Origin: JBCCXL01 sp039191605
GTDB taxonomy: Bacteria; Acidobacteriota; Thermoanaerobaculia; Multivoradales; JAHZIX01
Reading direction: 5' to 3'
Assembly: GCA_039191605.1 (NCBI GenBank)
Contig: JBCCXL010000007.1
Span: 62,001-126,000 of the forward strand
DNA length: 64,000 bases
How positions within the stretch are numbered: position 1 is the first letter of the stretch; each line of letters opens with the position of its first letter. The notes under the pieces are model-generated. The model did no database searches and was not told the DNA's origin. It saw only the letters and a program-made list of their open reading frames with translations. Shown here in pieces: positions 27,814 to 37,352 of this stretch. The position numbers and the translations under genes were made by a program.

Positions 27814-28846
27814 AATAGAGGTCTCCTTGCAAGGAATAGGTTCGGGTGCCGAAGGAAACGTTCCCAGGGCGTATCATCGTCGGCCCGAAGGCCGTCGAGT
27901 GAATGAATGGCTTCGACCGTCGCTTTTATTTGAAAGGGAATGGTTTACGCGCTCGAAGGTCTCGCGGTGATGCTTTGAATAGAGTGGCGCACCTTCGCGA
28001 TGTACTGTTATTATATCACATATCTTATGTTGGCTTATTGTCCCGAATGAGCAAGATGGAGACTTACCGAGGTCGCTCCAAGCTGGGAGCCTGTTGAGAG
28101 GTCTTCGGGATCGCTGAGGTGGCGCTGCTTCAGCGAGTACCGGCGCGACGTCAGAGACGTCTGTTTTCCTGAGTGAGGCAACTCTCTGGTGTTAGCTAGT
28201 GATAATGGAGTATCATTAGGAGGTCTCTGGTCAGCCCGCCTTTGAAGCCCACTCACAACAACAAGGCAATCTTCCGTGGGGCTCCAATTCGGGCTCTCAA
28301 CGCTTCTGACCTGACCTGACCTGACCTTGCTAGATTTTCTCCCGCCGACGTCCCTGCCTGAGCTTGGATTCCGCTGTGGTAGTTCGAAGGGGTTCAGCCG
28401 CCGAGCAGAGCTCCGAGAGGGGCGGGGCGTCGGAGGGAGAGTCTTTAAGACGGTCTCAATGGAGGCGACCGCCCGTTTATTTGCTGCCGCTGGACTGAGG
28501 CAGTGAAGAGTACTCTGAAGCATGGGCACTCGGGAGCGAGGGGTAATTCGATCGCCGGGATCCTGAAGCCGGGTCCGATGAGCTTCTTGGTAGGGTTTAG
28601 CGTAGGCAGAATCAAGCGAGGGAGGGTCTTGTTGTTTCTTGGGGCCAGTCCTCATCTCGTCCGGCCGTCGGCGTCTCAGATCGAGTTCGAGCTTGTTTCC
28701 CTCTAAGGAGGGATGCAGCCCATGTTGAGAATCGCTACGGTGAAAGCTCATCTCGACATGAGCTGCACTCAAGAGAACCGTCACATTTGAATCATGACTG
28801 TCTAGAAGGCGTGACCCGGCGTGGTCGAAGGTTCAGGAATCGTAGT
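27814..28846. other. Long intergenic region with a short tandem repeat
   Basis: About 1 kb between divergent genes. I see no supported gene. The longest open frame (minus strand, 28035-28784) has no recognisable motif and a random-looking Ser/Arg/Pro composition. One feature stands out: four perfect copies of CTGAC at 28306-28325. The rest is mixed-composition sequence, AT-rich near 27990-28045, which may hold the promoters for the flanking genes. Confidence 0.5.
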
Positions 28847-30850
28847 ATGAAAGTTTGGCAACGGCAGAGAAGTCTTCTCTCAGTGCGTGTCTTCGTTGGG
28901 CTCCTGATGGTTTCCGGCGGTCCCTTGGTGGCCAGTGCCAGCGTGGCCAGTGCTTGCCAGCCAGAGGGCGTAGGCGACCCGGTCTTCGAATCCTGCGAGA
29001 CTTGGAAGTCTCCTTTCGAGAGCCGTGTCGACTGGCTGGAGTTCATGGCCGAGGGCGCATCGGCTTCTGAGGTCGCAGCGCTGGCGGAGTCTTGGAGCGA
29101 GGAGGAGTTCGAGGGCTGGCGGTCGGGGCAGCGGGGTTCTATCGAGAAAGTCACGCTGCGCTCGGAATCTCTGCTTCTTCGAGGTCTCCTTGTTCGGCCC
29201 CGAGGGGCCGGCCCTTTTCCCGCGGGGGTCTACGCTCGGGGAGGGAACCGCGAGTGGGGCCGACTGCGTTTCCTGGACGTGATCCGCATGCTCATGATGG
29301 CGGAAAGCGGCCGGGTGGTGCTGGCCGTGGAATACCGAGGGGAGGGAGGGAGTGAGGGCAAGCCGGAGCTTGGGGCCGGTGACGTAGTCGACGTGCGGAC
29401 CGCGGCAGCGGCACTCGCTGCGCTTCCCTTTGTCGACTCAGAGCAACTAGATGTCGTCGGATTCAGTCGAGGAGGGCTTACTGCCGCCTGGGCTCTGGAG
29501 CCGCCGACGCTCTTTCGCTCAGCGGTTCTGATCGCCGCCGATCTCGACCTGAGCGACACCGCATCCCGTCGCCCGCAGATGGACTCAGAGATCTATCGGC
29601 TGTCGGTTACCGACTATGCAAAGGATCGGGAGGCTGCTCTTTTCTCTCGGTCGCCGGTAAATGCAGTCCACCGGCTGGCGGATGTTCCTCTTCTCCTGCT
29701 CCACGCGGCGGACGATGTCCGCGTTCATCCTTCGGCCTCTCTCGAGTTTGCGGCGAGCTGGACCGAAGCTGGGCGCAGGGCTCGGATTGTCCTCTTCGAG
29801 AGCGGCGGGCATGCTCTCTTGTCTCACTCTCCGGCGGTACGCGCCGAGCTCGAATCCTGGCTGGGCCGTGATGTCTCTCCATTGTCAGAAATTGCAGCCT
29901 CGTCTTCGTCCTCATCTTCGTCCGAAAGCAGCTCTGCTGAAAGCATCACGGCGGCGCGAGGGGAGCTGCTGATTCCGCGATACGGGCCCAGCGCCGCCAC
30001 GGACGGCCGCTGGGTCTATGTCTACGGTGGCGCTCCCAGCGGCAGCCGGAACGGTCCGGACTTCATGCACCAGGGTCTGCTCTCTACGATCGAGCGGGTG
30101 GACCCGACAACCCTCGAGTCCGAATACTTCAGCAACGGCCTGCACCGGAGAGCGAATCACGCTTCCGTGGGGACTGCGGAGTCCTTAGTGAGCTGCGGAG
30201 GTCGGACCCAAGTGGGGCTGTCGCGTTTTCGAGTGGCGTCGTGCGAGATTCTCGATCTGGAGACCGGTATCTTTCGGGAATTGCCGGACCTGCCAGAAGC
30301 GGTGAGAACTCTCGGCCTGGTCGACGTCGACGGTTATTTTTACGCCGTTGGAGGGTTCACGGCGGAGGGGGGGTACTCCAACGGAACGTGGAAGCTCGAA
30401 CCCGGCAAGGCGGCCTGGGAGCCGCTCGAAGAGATGCCCTTTTCCCGGGAGGGGGGGATCGTGAGCGTCGGTCGCCGAATCTACGCCATCGGCGGCTACA
30501 ACGGCGAGGCGATGCGCTCCGTCCTGATGTTCGACACGGAAAGTGAAACTTGGGAGCGCCTCGAGGATCTGCCCTATCCCCTCAGCGCCTTTTCCGCCGT
30601 CTCCGACAGCACCGCGATCTACCTCTTTGGCGACTATGAACGCACGGGTTCCGTTCATCGATTGGACCCCGTGACGGGAAGTCTAGATCTGCTGGATGTC
30701 GAGATCACTCCGAGGCGCCATTCCGACGCCGTGATCGTCGACGGTCGCGTGCTGGTGATCGGCGGCAATCAACAGAGTCAAGGCCTGGCGACGAGGGTCA
30801 TCGAAGCCTTCGAGCTGGAAGATCTCCGCAGGGCGGGGGTTCGGAACTGA
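28847..30850 (+). CDS. Secreted alpha/beta hydrolase fused to a kelch-type propeller
   Basis: About 667 residues. The ATG at 28847 gives a signal-like N-terminus (VRVFVGLLMVSGGPLVASAS); an in-frame start 60 bases upstream would only add a basic leader. Residues about 80-345 form a prolyl-oligopeptidase/dienelactone-hydrolase-like domain with nucleophile Ser207 in GFSRGG, the likely Asp in LLLLHAADDVRVH and the likely His in ESGGHALL. A poly-serine linker follows, then at least five kelch-like blades (YVYGGA, YAVGGFT, YAIGGYNG, YLFGDYE, LVIGGNQ). Fusion of a peptidase-like hydrolase with a C-terminal propeller is unusual, since in POP enzymes the propeller precedes the hydrolase. Substrate unknown. 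The protein is probably exported to the periplasm or cell surface. Confidence 0.82.
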   Translation: MKVWQRQRSLLSVRVFVGLLMVSGGPLVASASVASACQPEGVGDPVFESCETWKSPFESRVDWLEFMAEGASASEVAALAESWSEEEFEGWRSGQRGSIEKVTLRSESLLLRGLLVRPRGAGPFPAGVYARGGNREWGRLRFLDVIRMLMMAESGRVVLAVEYRGEGGSEGKPELGAGDVVDVRTAAAALAALPFVDSEQLDVVGFSRGGLTAAWALEPPTLFRSAVLIAADLDLSDTASRRPQMDSEIYRLSVTDYAKDREAALFSRSPVNAVHRLADVPLLLLHAADDVRVHPSASLEFAASWTEAGRRARIVLFESGGHALLSHSPAVRAELESWLGRDVSPLSEIAASSSSSSSSESSSAESITAARGELLIPRYGPSAATDGRWVYVYGGAPSGSRNGPDFMHQGLLSTIERVDPTTLESEYFSNGLHRRANHASVGTAESLVSCGGRTQVGLSRFRVASCEILDLETGIFRELPDLPEAVRTLGLVDVDGYFYAVGGFTAEGGYSNGTWKLEPGKAAWEPLEEMPFSREGGIVSVGRRIYAIGGYNGEAMRSVLMFDTESETWERLEDLPYPLSAFSAVSDSTAIYLFGDYERTGSVHRLDPVTGSLDLLDVEITPRRHSDAVIVDGRVLVIGGNQQSQGLATRVIEAFELEDLRRAGVRN

Positions 30851-31052
30851 CGTACCGGCCCTGATTCTTTTACTCTTATTTACTCTTACCCCCCCCAGAG
30901 AAAGAGATATGGATGGAGCGACGGCGGTAGAAAGCACCTACGGTTACTAAGATTGCCTCATTGTTTAAGGCAGCCGCCATCAGCGCGGTAGCCGCCAGCG
31001 GGGGGGAACTTCGTATTCACAGCATCTCAAGGTCATGCCGAAGGAGGAATGA

Positions 31053-33035
31053 ATGGCTAGCGAACTAGACGCTCCGGACTCTCCGAAGCTGCAGCCCTCG
31101 GTCGAGGAGGCCTCTTCGGTGGCTGATGCTGGTGGGGGTCTCGGTGTCGGACAGGATTCCAGCGCCGACTTACCTGACGGTGGCGCCAGCGCCGCCGACG
31201 GTCCGATTCTGCTCTTTGACGGGGTGTGCAATCTCTGCGATTCCGCCGTGAATTTCGTCATCGACCACGATCGCGGGGAGCAGTTCCGCTTCGCCGCGCT
31301 GCAGTCGCAGGCGGCGCGAGAGGCATTGGAGCGAGCGGGAGCGCTGGAGGAGTTGCCGGACAGCATGGTGTTGATTGATCGAGGAGGGGTGCATACGCGC
31401 TCGGATGCCGCTCTCGCCGTCGCCGGCCGGCTGAGCTTCCCGTGGTCTCTGCTCGCCGCGGCGCGGGTGGTGCCTCGCTTCGTGCGAGATCCCCTCTATG
31501 CCTGGATCGCCCGCAACCGGTACCGTTGGTTTGGGAAGCAGAATGCCTGCCGGATTCCAACGCCGGGGCTGCAGGCGCGCTTTCTTGACGCCAATGAACC
31601 GGTGCGGGTGCCGCTGCCGGTGGAAGAGAGTCGCTCCGCTGCGTTATCCGGGGCTGCGTTATCCCGGGCTGGGTCTGCCGAGACGTTTACCGGGGCAGCC
31701 TCGGGCTTTAGACTCGGCGGGTTTTTCGAGCGTTTCCTGCTGATTTATCCGCTTCTCTTCATGCTGCCTTTCCCGCTCACGCTGCTGGGAATGCTGCGCT
31801 CCATTCCCGGCTTCAGCGAATCGAGCCTGGCCTCCCTCGCGAGCTTGCCGTACGGGATTCATGCGGCGATCACGCAGCCGATCATCGGGTGGATGGGGGA
31901 GACCCTCACCGGGGAGGTGCCGTCCTTCACCTTCACCGGCAGCGGCGATGGCCTGGCCTCCTACCTCGGGGTGCTGCTGTACCTTTATATCGCGGTGGCG
32001 GGAGCCCTGGGCTGGTCGATTTTGAGCCGGTCGGCACCGGTACCGCCTCGCCTTGCTGACGTCTGCCGCGTGCTGCTGCGCTACTACCTGGCGTCGGTGA
32101 TGCTTTCCTACGGGCTCTCGAAGGTCTTCCCGCTGCAATTCTCCATGGCTGGGCCCGATCGGCTGCTCCAGCCCTTCGGCGATTCCTCTCCGATGGGTCT
32201 CCTATGGACCTTTATGGGGGCCAGCCCGGGCTATCAGATCTTCGCCGGGGCAGCGGAAGTGCTCGGCGGCCTGCTGCTGCTCTTCCGGCGCACCACGCTG
32301 CTCGGTGCTCTGGTGGTCGCAGCGGTGATGACGAATGTGTTCGCGATGAACATGTTCTTCGACGTTCCGGTGAAGGTGCATTCCTTCCACTACCTGATGT
32401 TTGCGATCTTCCTGGTGGTTCCCGACGTCCCTCGGCTCTTCGGAGTCCTGATCGCCAACCTCCCCGTTGCCGCTCGCGAGCAGCGTCCCTTCTGGCACGG
32501 CTGGCGCCGCTGGGGGAAGGCCGCTGCCTTGATCAAGGTCACGCTGATCGCCGCGCTGCTGGCCTCGAATATCGACTCTCGGCTGGAGCGAATGACCAGC
32601 GGAGGTCCCTGGACTCCGCAGAGTGATCTCGAGGGGATTTATTGGGTGGATTCCTTTGCTCTATCGCCTTTGAACTCTTCCTCGGATTTGCTCGATGAGC
32701 CCGGGGTTGGCGAACCGGTTCCGGACGCCGTGCGCTGGGTGCGGGTCGGCCTCAATGCCCCCTTCCGGATGATGGTGCGGCATGCGGACGGTACCCATAC
32801 CCGGCTTCGAATGACCCTCGACGAAGAAGCCTCTACGGTGGCGCTCTTCCGCCGTGGAGAGCAGCCACCGAGCACCGATCCGCTTTCTCTAGAGCGCCTG
32901 GAGGACGGGCGACTGCGCCTCAGCGGAGTATTTGAGGACCAGACCCTGGAGGTGATCCTGCGCATCGACGAAGAGGAAAGCCTGCTGACATCCCGCGGCT
33001 TCCGCTGGATCAACGAAGTCCCTTTCAATCGATGA
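31053..33035 (+). CDS. DCC-family thiol oxidoreductase fused to a multi-pass membrane domain
   Basis: 660 residues. After about 45 low-complexity residues comes a DUF393 (DCC) domain: LLFDGVCNLC, with the CxxC pair at Cys59 and Cys62, then FAALQSQAAREAL and a conserved tail RNRYRWFGKQNACRIP. Residues about 225-510 hold several hydrophobic segments (LIYPLLFMLPFPLTLLGML; YLGVLLYLYIAVAGALGW; LASVMLSYGLSKVFPLQF; FAGAAEVLGGLLLLF) resembling DoxX/HTTM-type membrane proteins. A soluble domain of about 150 residues ends the protein. A role in membrane-linked thiol-disulfide exchange is inferred from the family. The ATG is set by a perfect AGGAGG at 31042-31047. The gene is convergent with the next one, with 29 bases between them. 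Confidence 0.85.
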   Translation: MASELDAPDSPKLQPSVEEASSVADAGGGLGVGQDSSADLPDGGASAADGPILLFDGVCNLCDSAVNFVIDHDRGEQFRFAALQSQAAREALERAGALEELPDSMVLIDRGGVHTRSDAALAVAGRLSFPWSLLAAARVVPRFVRDPLYAWIARNRYRWFGKQNACRIPTPGLQARFLDANEPVRVPLPVEESRSAALSGAALSRAGSAETFTGAASGFRLGGFFERFLLIYPLLFMLPFPLTLLGMLRSIPGFSESSLASLASLPYGIHAAITQPIIGWMGETLTGEVPSFTFTGSGDGLASYLGVLLYLYIAVAGALGWSILSRSAPVPPRLADVCRVLLRYYLASVMLSYGLSKVFPLQFSMAGPDRLLQPFGDSSPMGLLWTFMGASPGYQIFAGAAEVLGGLLLLFRRTTLLGALVVAAVMTNVFAMNMFFDVPVKVHSFHYLMFAIFLVVPDVPRLFGVLIANLPVAAREQRPFWHGWRRWGKAAALIKVTLIAALLASNIDSRLERMTSGGPWTPQSDLEGIYWVDSFALSPLNSSSDLLDEPGVGEPVPDAVRWVRVGLNAPFRMMVRHADGTHTRLRMTLDEEASTVALFRRGEQPPSTDPLSLERLEDGRLRLSGVFEDQTLEVILRIDEEESLLTSRGFRWINEVPFNR

Positions 33036-33064
33036 TGTCTGAGCTACACCCTCTGCCGGGCCGA

Positions 33065-33865
33065 CTAGGGGTTGATCTCCAGCGCCAGCGAGACCCGGTA
33101 GGAGAAGCCGTCGATCTCTGGATCTTCCGGGGTTGGGCCTTCCAGTCGAGCCAGTAGCAGGTAGCGCCCCGACTTCTCCGGCAGGAATTCACACCACCCG
33201 TCGGCGTCCGTGGTGCAGATCAGCATGGGGTCATGGCCCGCGGTGCCGCCAGAGAAGAGCTGGAGGGTTTGGTCCGCAACCGGCTTTCCAAAGCTCAGCA
33301 ACCGGACCTCGAGCTTCTGGTTCGCCTTGAGCTCATTCGGGTGAGCTCGGAACGCAATCTCCAGAGGGTCTCCGATGGGTTTTTGCGGCAGAGGACTCAC
33401 CGGTCCCAGGGAGACGTAGGCCAGGGCCTTGATGAAGTAGACCTTCGATTCAAGGATCTCCTGGCCCTCGTACTTCGAGCGCGGGCCCGGCTGCCAGGTC
33501 TCGGACTCCTCTTCCTTGAGCTTGGTCCACACCAGGCTCGGCTCCACGCCCTCGATGCGATAGGTCCCTGGCTCCGTGAGCTCAACCTCTCCGACGATCT
33601 TCGTCTTTCCGGCGAAGAGGGAGGGAATGGTGCGAGCCTGCTGGGCTGGACTGACGACCCAATATTGGTAGTACAGATTGGGAGCCGAGGTGGCGTAGAA
33701 GCGCTGGTCCCCGGAGGTGTGGTCGAAGCTCAGCCACGCAGAGTCAGCGCTCTGGGTGAAGAAATTAGGGAAGAGCCATTGCTGATGGGCCTGAGTAGGG
33801 AAGGTGGTCGCCAGAAGGAGAGTCGCTAGGGCGAGGGCGAGGGGCCATCGAGTCTTGGTCGTCAT
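33065..33865 (-). CDS. DUF4198-like secreted protein
   Basis: About 266 residues with a clear signal peptide (ALALATLLLATTFPTQAHQQW). The mature start HQQWLFPNF, FDHTSGDQRFY, the central EPSLVWTKLKEEESETWQ and the Ig-like end (TTDADGWCEFLPEKSGRYLLLA) fit DUF4198, a periplasmic family often linked to metal uptake (NikM/CbiK-like). No metal transporter gene is adjacent, so the function is open. The start at 33865 is chosen over one five codons upstream because an AGGAGA site lies 5 bases before it and overlaps that upstream start. Confidence 0.8.
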   Translation of the reverse strand: MTTKTRWPLALALATLLLATTFPTQAHQQWLFPNFFTQSADSAWLSFDHTSGDQRFYATSAPNLYYQYWVVSPAQQARTIPSLFAGKTKIVGEVELTEPGTYRIEGVEPSLVWTKLKEEESETWQPGPRSKYEGQEILESKVYFIKALAYVSLGPVSPLPQKPIGDPLEIAFRAHPNELKANQKLEVRLLSFGKPVADQTLQLFSGGTAGHDPMLICTTDADGWCEFLPEKSGRYLLLARLEGPTPEDPEIDGFSYRVSLALEINP

Positions 33866-34008
33866 AGTGTCTCCTGACATGATTCTTTCCCTCAGGGTGG
33901 AGTCATCGAATACGGCGCGGCTGAATGCAGAGGGGCTGAATTCAGAGGTACGCAGGAAGGGTTTGCTTGTTCGGGCTGGCCCATCCGAGTTGGCTCAGCC
34001 TCTGACCC

Positions 34009-35271
34009 TCATGCTACCCTCCGCTGCTTCCGAATGCTTGCGATCAAGCGGTCCCCCGCACGGCGGGCCCCGGCGATGTTGCGGGCTACCGGGCCGATCT
34101 CGAGCTCTGCGAGGGGGCCGCTGACGTGAATCCTCGGATGCCAGCGAAGCCAGGGGTCGACGATGGGGAAGCCGCAGTGGGCGCAGGGTAGGTCGAGGGC
34201 CTCGATCAGCTGATCGAGCATCTCTCCGCCGGGGCGGTAGGCCGCGAAGCCCGTGGCGAGGTAGAGCCTGCTTCCGTGGAGATCCCGTCCGGAGGCTAGT
34301 TTGAGCTCTAGGCCGTCCTCTTTGATCTGAAGATCGGAGACGGCTCCCTCGTGAGCCGCGAGCTTTCCGGAGGTCACGGCGAATCGCAGCGAGCGCCGTA
34401 GCTCCGGCGTGATGGAGCCTCGGTGCCTCGCCTCTCGAATCAGGTGGCGGCGCCGGTCGGGATCTCGTTCGTTGCGGAAGAGCGGCATCAGCTTGGGGCC
34501 CAGCCAGCCTGGGCTACTGTCGAATTCGTGCACTCGAAAGGGGTGGCGAGACACCAGGTCGACGAGATGGCCCTCGGCGACGAGGCGCAGAGCGACCTGG
34601 GCTGCGGAGATACCGCCGCCGACCACCAGGAGGCGCTTCACTTTGTCCTGAATGGGGCCTTGAGCGGGGCCCTGAACGCGGCCCTGAGTAGGGCCCATAG
34701 TGGGGTTCAGCTTGGGGCCCAGCAGCTTGGTCTCCAGCTGCTCCGAATCGAAGACGTGCTGGATTCGAGGCTCATTCCGGGGCGCCCATTCTGGCCACTC
34801 CGGCTGGTGGCTGGTACCGATGGCCAGCAGGACTCGCTCCGCTTCCAGGCTTTCACCAGAGCAGGTCCTCACCCGGACGCCGTCGGTGCTGGGGTCGATG
34901 TGAAGGGCTTGATCCCTCAGGTGACGACCAGCCAGCCCGAAGCGCTCGATGACGGAGTCGCAGTGAGCGTTGAAGATCCCGAGGGAGGGACGGTCGTATT
35001 GCCCCTTCAAAACCCCGGGGGCACGGTCGCGCCGAGTACCGGCATAGCGCCGTAGGGAGAAGGGCTCGAGATCCAGATGCTGCACTACGGGAGAGCGCAG
35101 ATGAGTCATACCGGTGGCGGCTGAGAAGGTGCGCCAGTGATGGAGGAGTCGAGGGCCGGGATCGAGGATCTTGAGCCGGGCGGAGTCGATTTTTGCCTCG
35201 CCGACGAGGCGGGCGGCCAGGTGCACGCCGTGGATACCGCCACCGATGATCAACCAATCAATGCTGTTCAT
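34009..35271 (-). CDS. FAD/NAD(P)-binding oxidoreductase, monooxygenase-like
   Basis: About 420 residues with two Rossmann motifs: IIGGGIHGVHLAARL at the N-terminus (FAD) and LLVVGGGISAAQVALRL in the centre (NAD(P)H), plus the late ATGFAAYRPGG motif. This layout is shared by flavin monooxygenases of the ornithine/lysine N-hydroxylase and related FAD/NAD(P)-binding families. A tract with repeated GP-T/A-QG steps (GPTQGRVQGPAQGPIQ) sits just before the second motif and corresponds to short DNA repeats. The start at 35271 places the FAD motif at residues 7-14; the open frame extends 30 codons further without a good site. The substrate is unknown. It could tailor a peptide, but it lies 12 kb from the NRPS genes. 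Confidence 0.8.
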   Translation of the reverse strand: MNSIDWLIIGGGIHGVHLAARLVGEAKIDSARLKILDPGPRLLHHWRTFSAATGMTHLRSPVVQHLDLEPFSLRRYAGTRRDRAPGVLKGQYDRPSLGIFNAHCDSVIERFGLAGRHLRDQALHIDPSTDGVRVRTCSGESLEAERVLLAIGTSHQPEWPEWAPRNEPRIQHVFDSEQLETKLLGPKLNPTMGPTQGRVQGPAQGPIQDKVKRLLVVGGGISAAQVALRLVAEGHLVDLVSRHPFRVHEFDSSPGWLGPKLMPLFRNERDPDRRRHLIREARHRGSITPELRRSLRFAVTSGKLAAHEGAVSDLQIKEDGLELKLASGRDLHGSRLYLATGFAAYRPGGEMLDQLIEALDLPCAHCGFPIVDPWLRWHPRIHVSGPLAELEIGPVARNIAGARRAGDRLIASIRKQRRVA

Positions 35272-35331
35272 GCCGTGCTGTAGTTGGTTTCGTTGTTGAG
35301 AAATTCGAAAAAGTGATGCCTCTACGAAAAC

Positions 35332-35353
35332 GACCCGGGCCGAAGCCCGGGTC
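35332..35353 (-). terminator. Intrinsic terminator of the first serine protease
   Basis: On the minus strand, GACCCGGGC-TTCG-GCCCGGGTC forms a 9-bp stem closed by a UUCG tetraloop and is followed by GTTTTCG. It lies 40 bases past the protease stop codon. A near-identical element ends the duplicated protease at 37430-37451. Confidence 0.85.
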
Positions 35354-35392
35354 GAGATCAAGGACCCTTGAGGGGTTCTTCAGCTGTACCGC

Positions 35393-36901
35393 TTAGCGGC
35401 AGGTCTTGAAGATCCACCAGCCGCGGCAGCGGTTGGAGCAGCAGTCGCTGTTGGTGGAGCAGGAGGTACCGCGAGGCGAGCAGGTAGGGCCGCCACCGCC
35501 GGAGCCCGTGAGGAAACCGGAGATGGAGTTGTAGGTCACGGCGAAGGCGCCATCGACGGTGCGGTCGTCGTTGTCGCAGTTGATGGACGGCGAGGCGCCG
35601 CAGGCACCGAAGAGCTGACCGACGACCTGGGCGCTGCTGTTCACCACCGGCGAACCGGAGCTACCACCCTCGGTATCGCCGAGGGTCGCGTCGCTGTAGA
35701 TGAAGTTGCCGCGGGGCAGGGTGCCGCAGGTACCGGCGGTGGTGTTCACGGAGTGCTCGCTGTAGGCCTGAGGCGAGCCGGAAGGATGGCTGATGCGGTA
35801 GAGGTTGGTGCCGCCGGAGTTGGCCACCGGGGTGGTGGTCCAGCCGAGGAAGGTGCTGCCGGCGGGAGCCGCGGAGTTCAGCTGCACGAGGGTGAAGTCG
35901 GTGGTGGAGCTGGTCGCCAGCAGGGTGGAGCCGTTGACCACCGGCACGGAGCCCGGCGGGTTGAACTGGGAGCCGCAGCTGGAGCCACAGCCGACATCCC
36001 ACTGGAAGTAGGCCTCGAGGCTAGCGGCGGAGGCCGAGGTGTCGAAGCAGTGGTTGGCGGTCAGCAGGAAGGGGGTGCCGGAGCTGGTGGTGTCGTTGAG
36101 CAGGCCGCCGGAGCACAGGAAGGTGCTGCTGCCGATGTTGTAGAGCAGGTAGGCAACGCCGTCCTCGGCGGGAGCAACGCCGCTGGGGATGCTGGCGCAG
36201 TTCTTGTTGGTGATGCAGGTGTCGTTCCAGGGGCAGAAGGCTTCCTGGCTCGGATCGGTCACGCCGAAGGCGTAGCGGTCACCGATGTGAGAGACCTGGC
36301 CGACGCGGAAGAGAGCCTGGGACTCCTTCTCGACGGTCTTGGCGGGGAGGTGAACCTGCAGGGAGATGCGCTCGCCGGGGATGGTGTTGGTCCACAGCAC
36401 GCCGGCCTCGTCGTTGACGTCACCGGAGGTGTAAGGGCCGTAGACGTGACCGTGGTCGCCGAAGGCGTAGATCTCGGCGCGGGCAGAGAGCTTGACGTCG
36501 TCGAGACGCAGGCGGACGGCGGTGGCGCCGGGGGAGCGGAAGCTAGCGGTCCAGATGACGCTGTTGCCGCTGAACACGGTGTCGCCGTGGGCCTGACTCT
36601 TGACGCCCTTGTAGAAGGTCAGGTCGGCATCAGCGCCAACACCGAGCCACATCGGGCCGGTGGTGGGCTTGTCGGCCTTGAGGGCGGCGAGGCTCTCGGC
36701 GGAAACCTGCACCTCGTAGTCGATCGCCTCGGTCGGGGCGAAGGAGGTGACCCAGGCGTAGGTCTCGGCGGTCTGGTTGACCCGCTCCGCCTGATCCGGG
36801 GCGATGGTGGTGAGAGGCATCACCTCAGCGGCGAAAGCCGGCGCCACGAAGATGGCGGCGGCGAGAAGACAAAGAGCAAACCGAACAGAAAACTTGGACA
36901 T
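35393..36901 (-). CDS. Secreted trypsin-like serine protease with knottin-like tail (copy 1)
   Basis: About 502 residues. The ATG at 36901 follows AGGAGG and opens a signal peptide (LCLLAAAIFVAPAFAAE). A pro/pre-domain of about 200 residues precedes the protease domain. The predicted triad is His284 (LTANHCF), Asp335 (TDFTLVQL) and Ser417 (GGSSGSPV). The fold resembles lysyl-endopeptidase-like trypsins, with several extra cysteines. After a GSGGGG linker, the last 29 residues show C-X6-C-X5-CC-X3-C-X8-C, the cysteine framework of inhibitor cystine knots (knottins, omega-conotoxin type). The protein is probably secreted. The tail could stabilise, anchor or regulate the enzyme. A paralog of about the same length lies just upstream, with the triad at identical positions. 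Confidence 0.9.
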   Translation of the reverse strand: MSKFSVRFALCLLAAAIFVAPAFAAEVMPLTTIAPDQAERVNQTAETYAWVTSFAPTEAIDYEVQVSAESLAALKADKPTTGPMWLGVGADADLTFYKGVKSQAHGDTVFSGNSVIWTASFRSPGATAVRLRLDDVKLSARAEIYAFGDHGHVYGPYTSGDVNDEAGVLWTNTIPGERISLQVHLPAKTVEKESQALFRVGQVSHIGDRYAFGVTDPSQEAFCPWNDTCITNKNCASIPSGVAPAEDGVAYLLYNIGSSTFLCSGGLLNDTTSSGTPFLLTANHCFDTSASAASLEAYFQWDVGCGSSCGSQFNPPGSVPVVNGSTLLATSSTTDFTLVQLNSAAPAGSTFLGWTTTPVANSGGTNLYRISHPSGSPQAYSEHSVNTTAGTCGTLPRGNFIYSDATLGDTEGGSSGSPVVNSSAQVVGQLFGACGASPSINCDNDDRTVDGAFAVTYNSISGFLTGSGGGGPTCSPRGTSCSTNSDCCSNRCRGWWIFKTCR

Positions 36902-37010
36902 GAAGTCCTCCTGAAAGCAGAGGGGCAATCTGTACATCGCCCAGAGAGTTGATTCCGAAGCCTTGCGGCTCCGACATCGAAACACGCCGTAAGGGACCTT
37001 GGCGTTGATC
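36902..37010 (-). promoter_or_regulatory. Conserved structured 5' leader of protease copy 1
   Basis: The roughly 110 bases before the protease start are conserved with the same region of the paralog (39012-39115). Shared blocks on the plus strand include GATCTGTACA, a CGAAGCC/GGCTCCG stem and CGCCGTAAG-GACCTTGGCG, which can itself fold (CGCC/GGCG with AAGG/CCTT). Retention of these hairpin-forming blocks after duplication suggests an mRNA leader with a regulatory or stability role. Confidence 0.45.
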
Positions 37011-37352
37011 AGAAGCACCGAGATTGAGCTACATAGGATCCGAAGACCTGATGCGCCCGTCATTTGACGCCTCTACCGGAGAGCAGAGCGTCGAGGAAAT
37101 TAGCTAGATCAAACTTGCTGATAACAGGATATCAATATCGATTTTAGCTTACAAGATAGTAGCCGAGGAAAATGGCGGGATCTTGTAGGTCGGTTCTGTA
37201 AATACTGAATTAAAGAGGCTTGTGCGGATAAAGAAATATGCGAAATGCTGAGCTGAGCGACTTGGATCGTCTTTTCGCCGTGGTTGCGGCCGCTTGGTGA
37301 TCCGGTGGGGAAGTCGAGGGAATGAGGCTCGACTCGCGGGGCTCGAATCACG
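37011..37352. other. Intergenic, AT-rich, probable promoter region of protease copy 1
   Basis: No gene seen. The block at 37121-37146 (GATAACAGGATATCAATATCGATT) is also present before the paralog at 39243-39266 (GATAATAGCTTATCAATATCGACT), so the promoter region was probably duplicated with the gene. On the minus strand it contains TTGATA, a possible -35. Confidence 0.4.

Noticed and set aside
28035..28784. Minus-strand open frame of 249 codons in the 1-kb intergenic region
   Set aside because: No motif, signal, ribosome site or protein-like composition, and it crosses the CTGAC repeat.
34009..35271. Flavoprotein as an NRPS tailoring or siderophore hydroxylase gene
   Set aside because: It is 12 kb from the NRPS genes with unrelated genes between, and the family includes many other activities.
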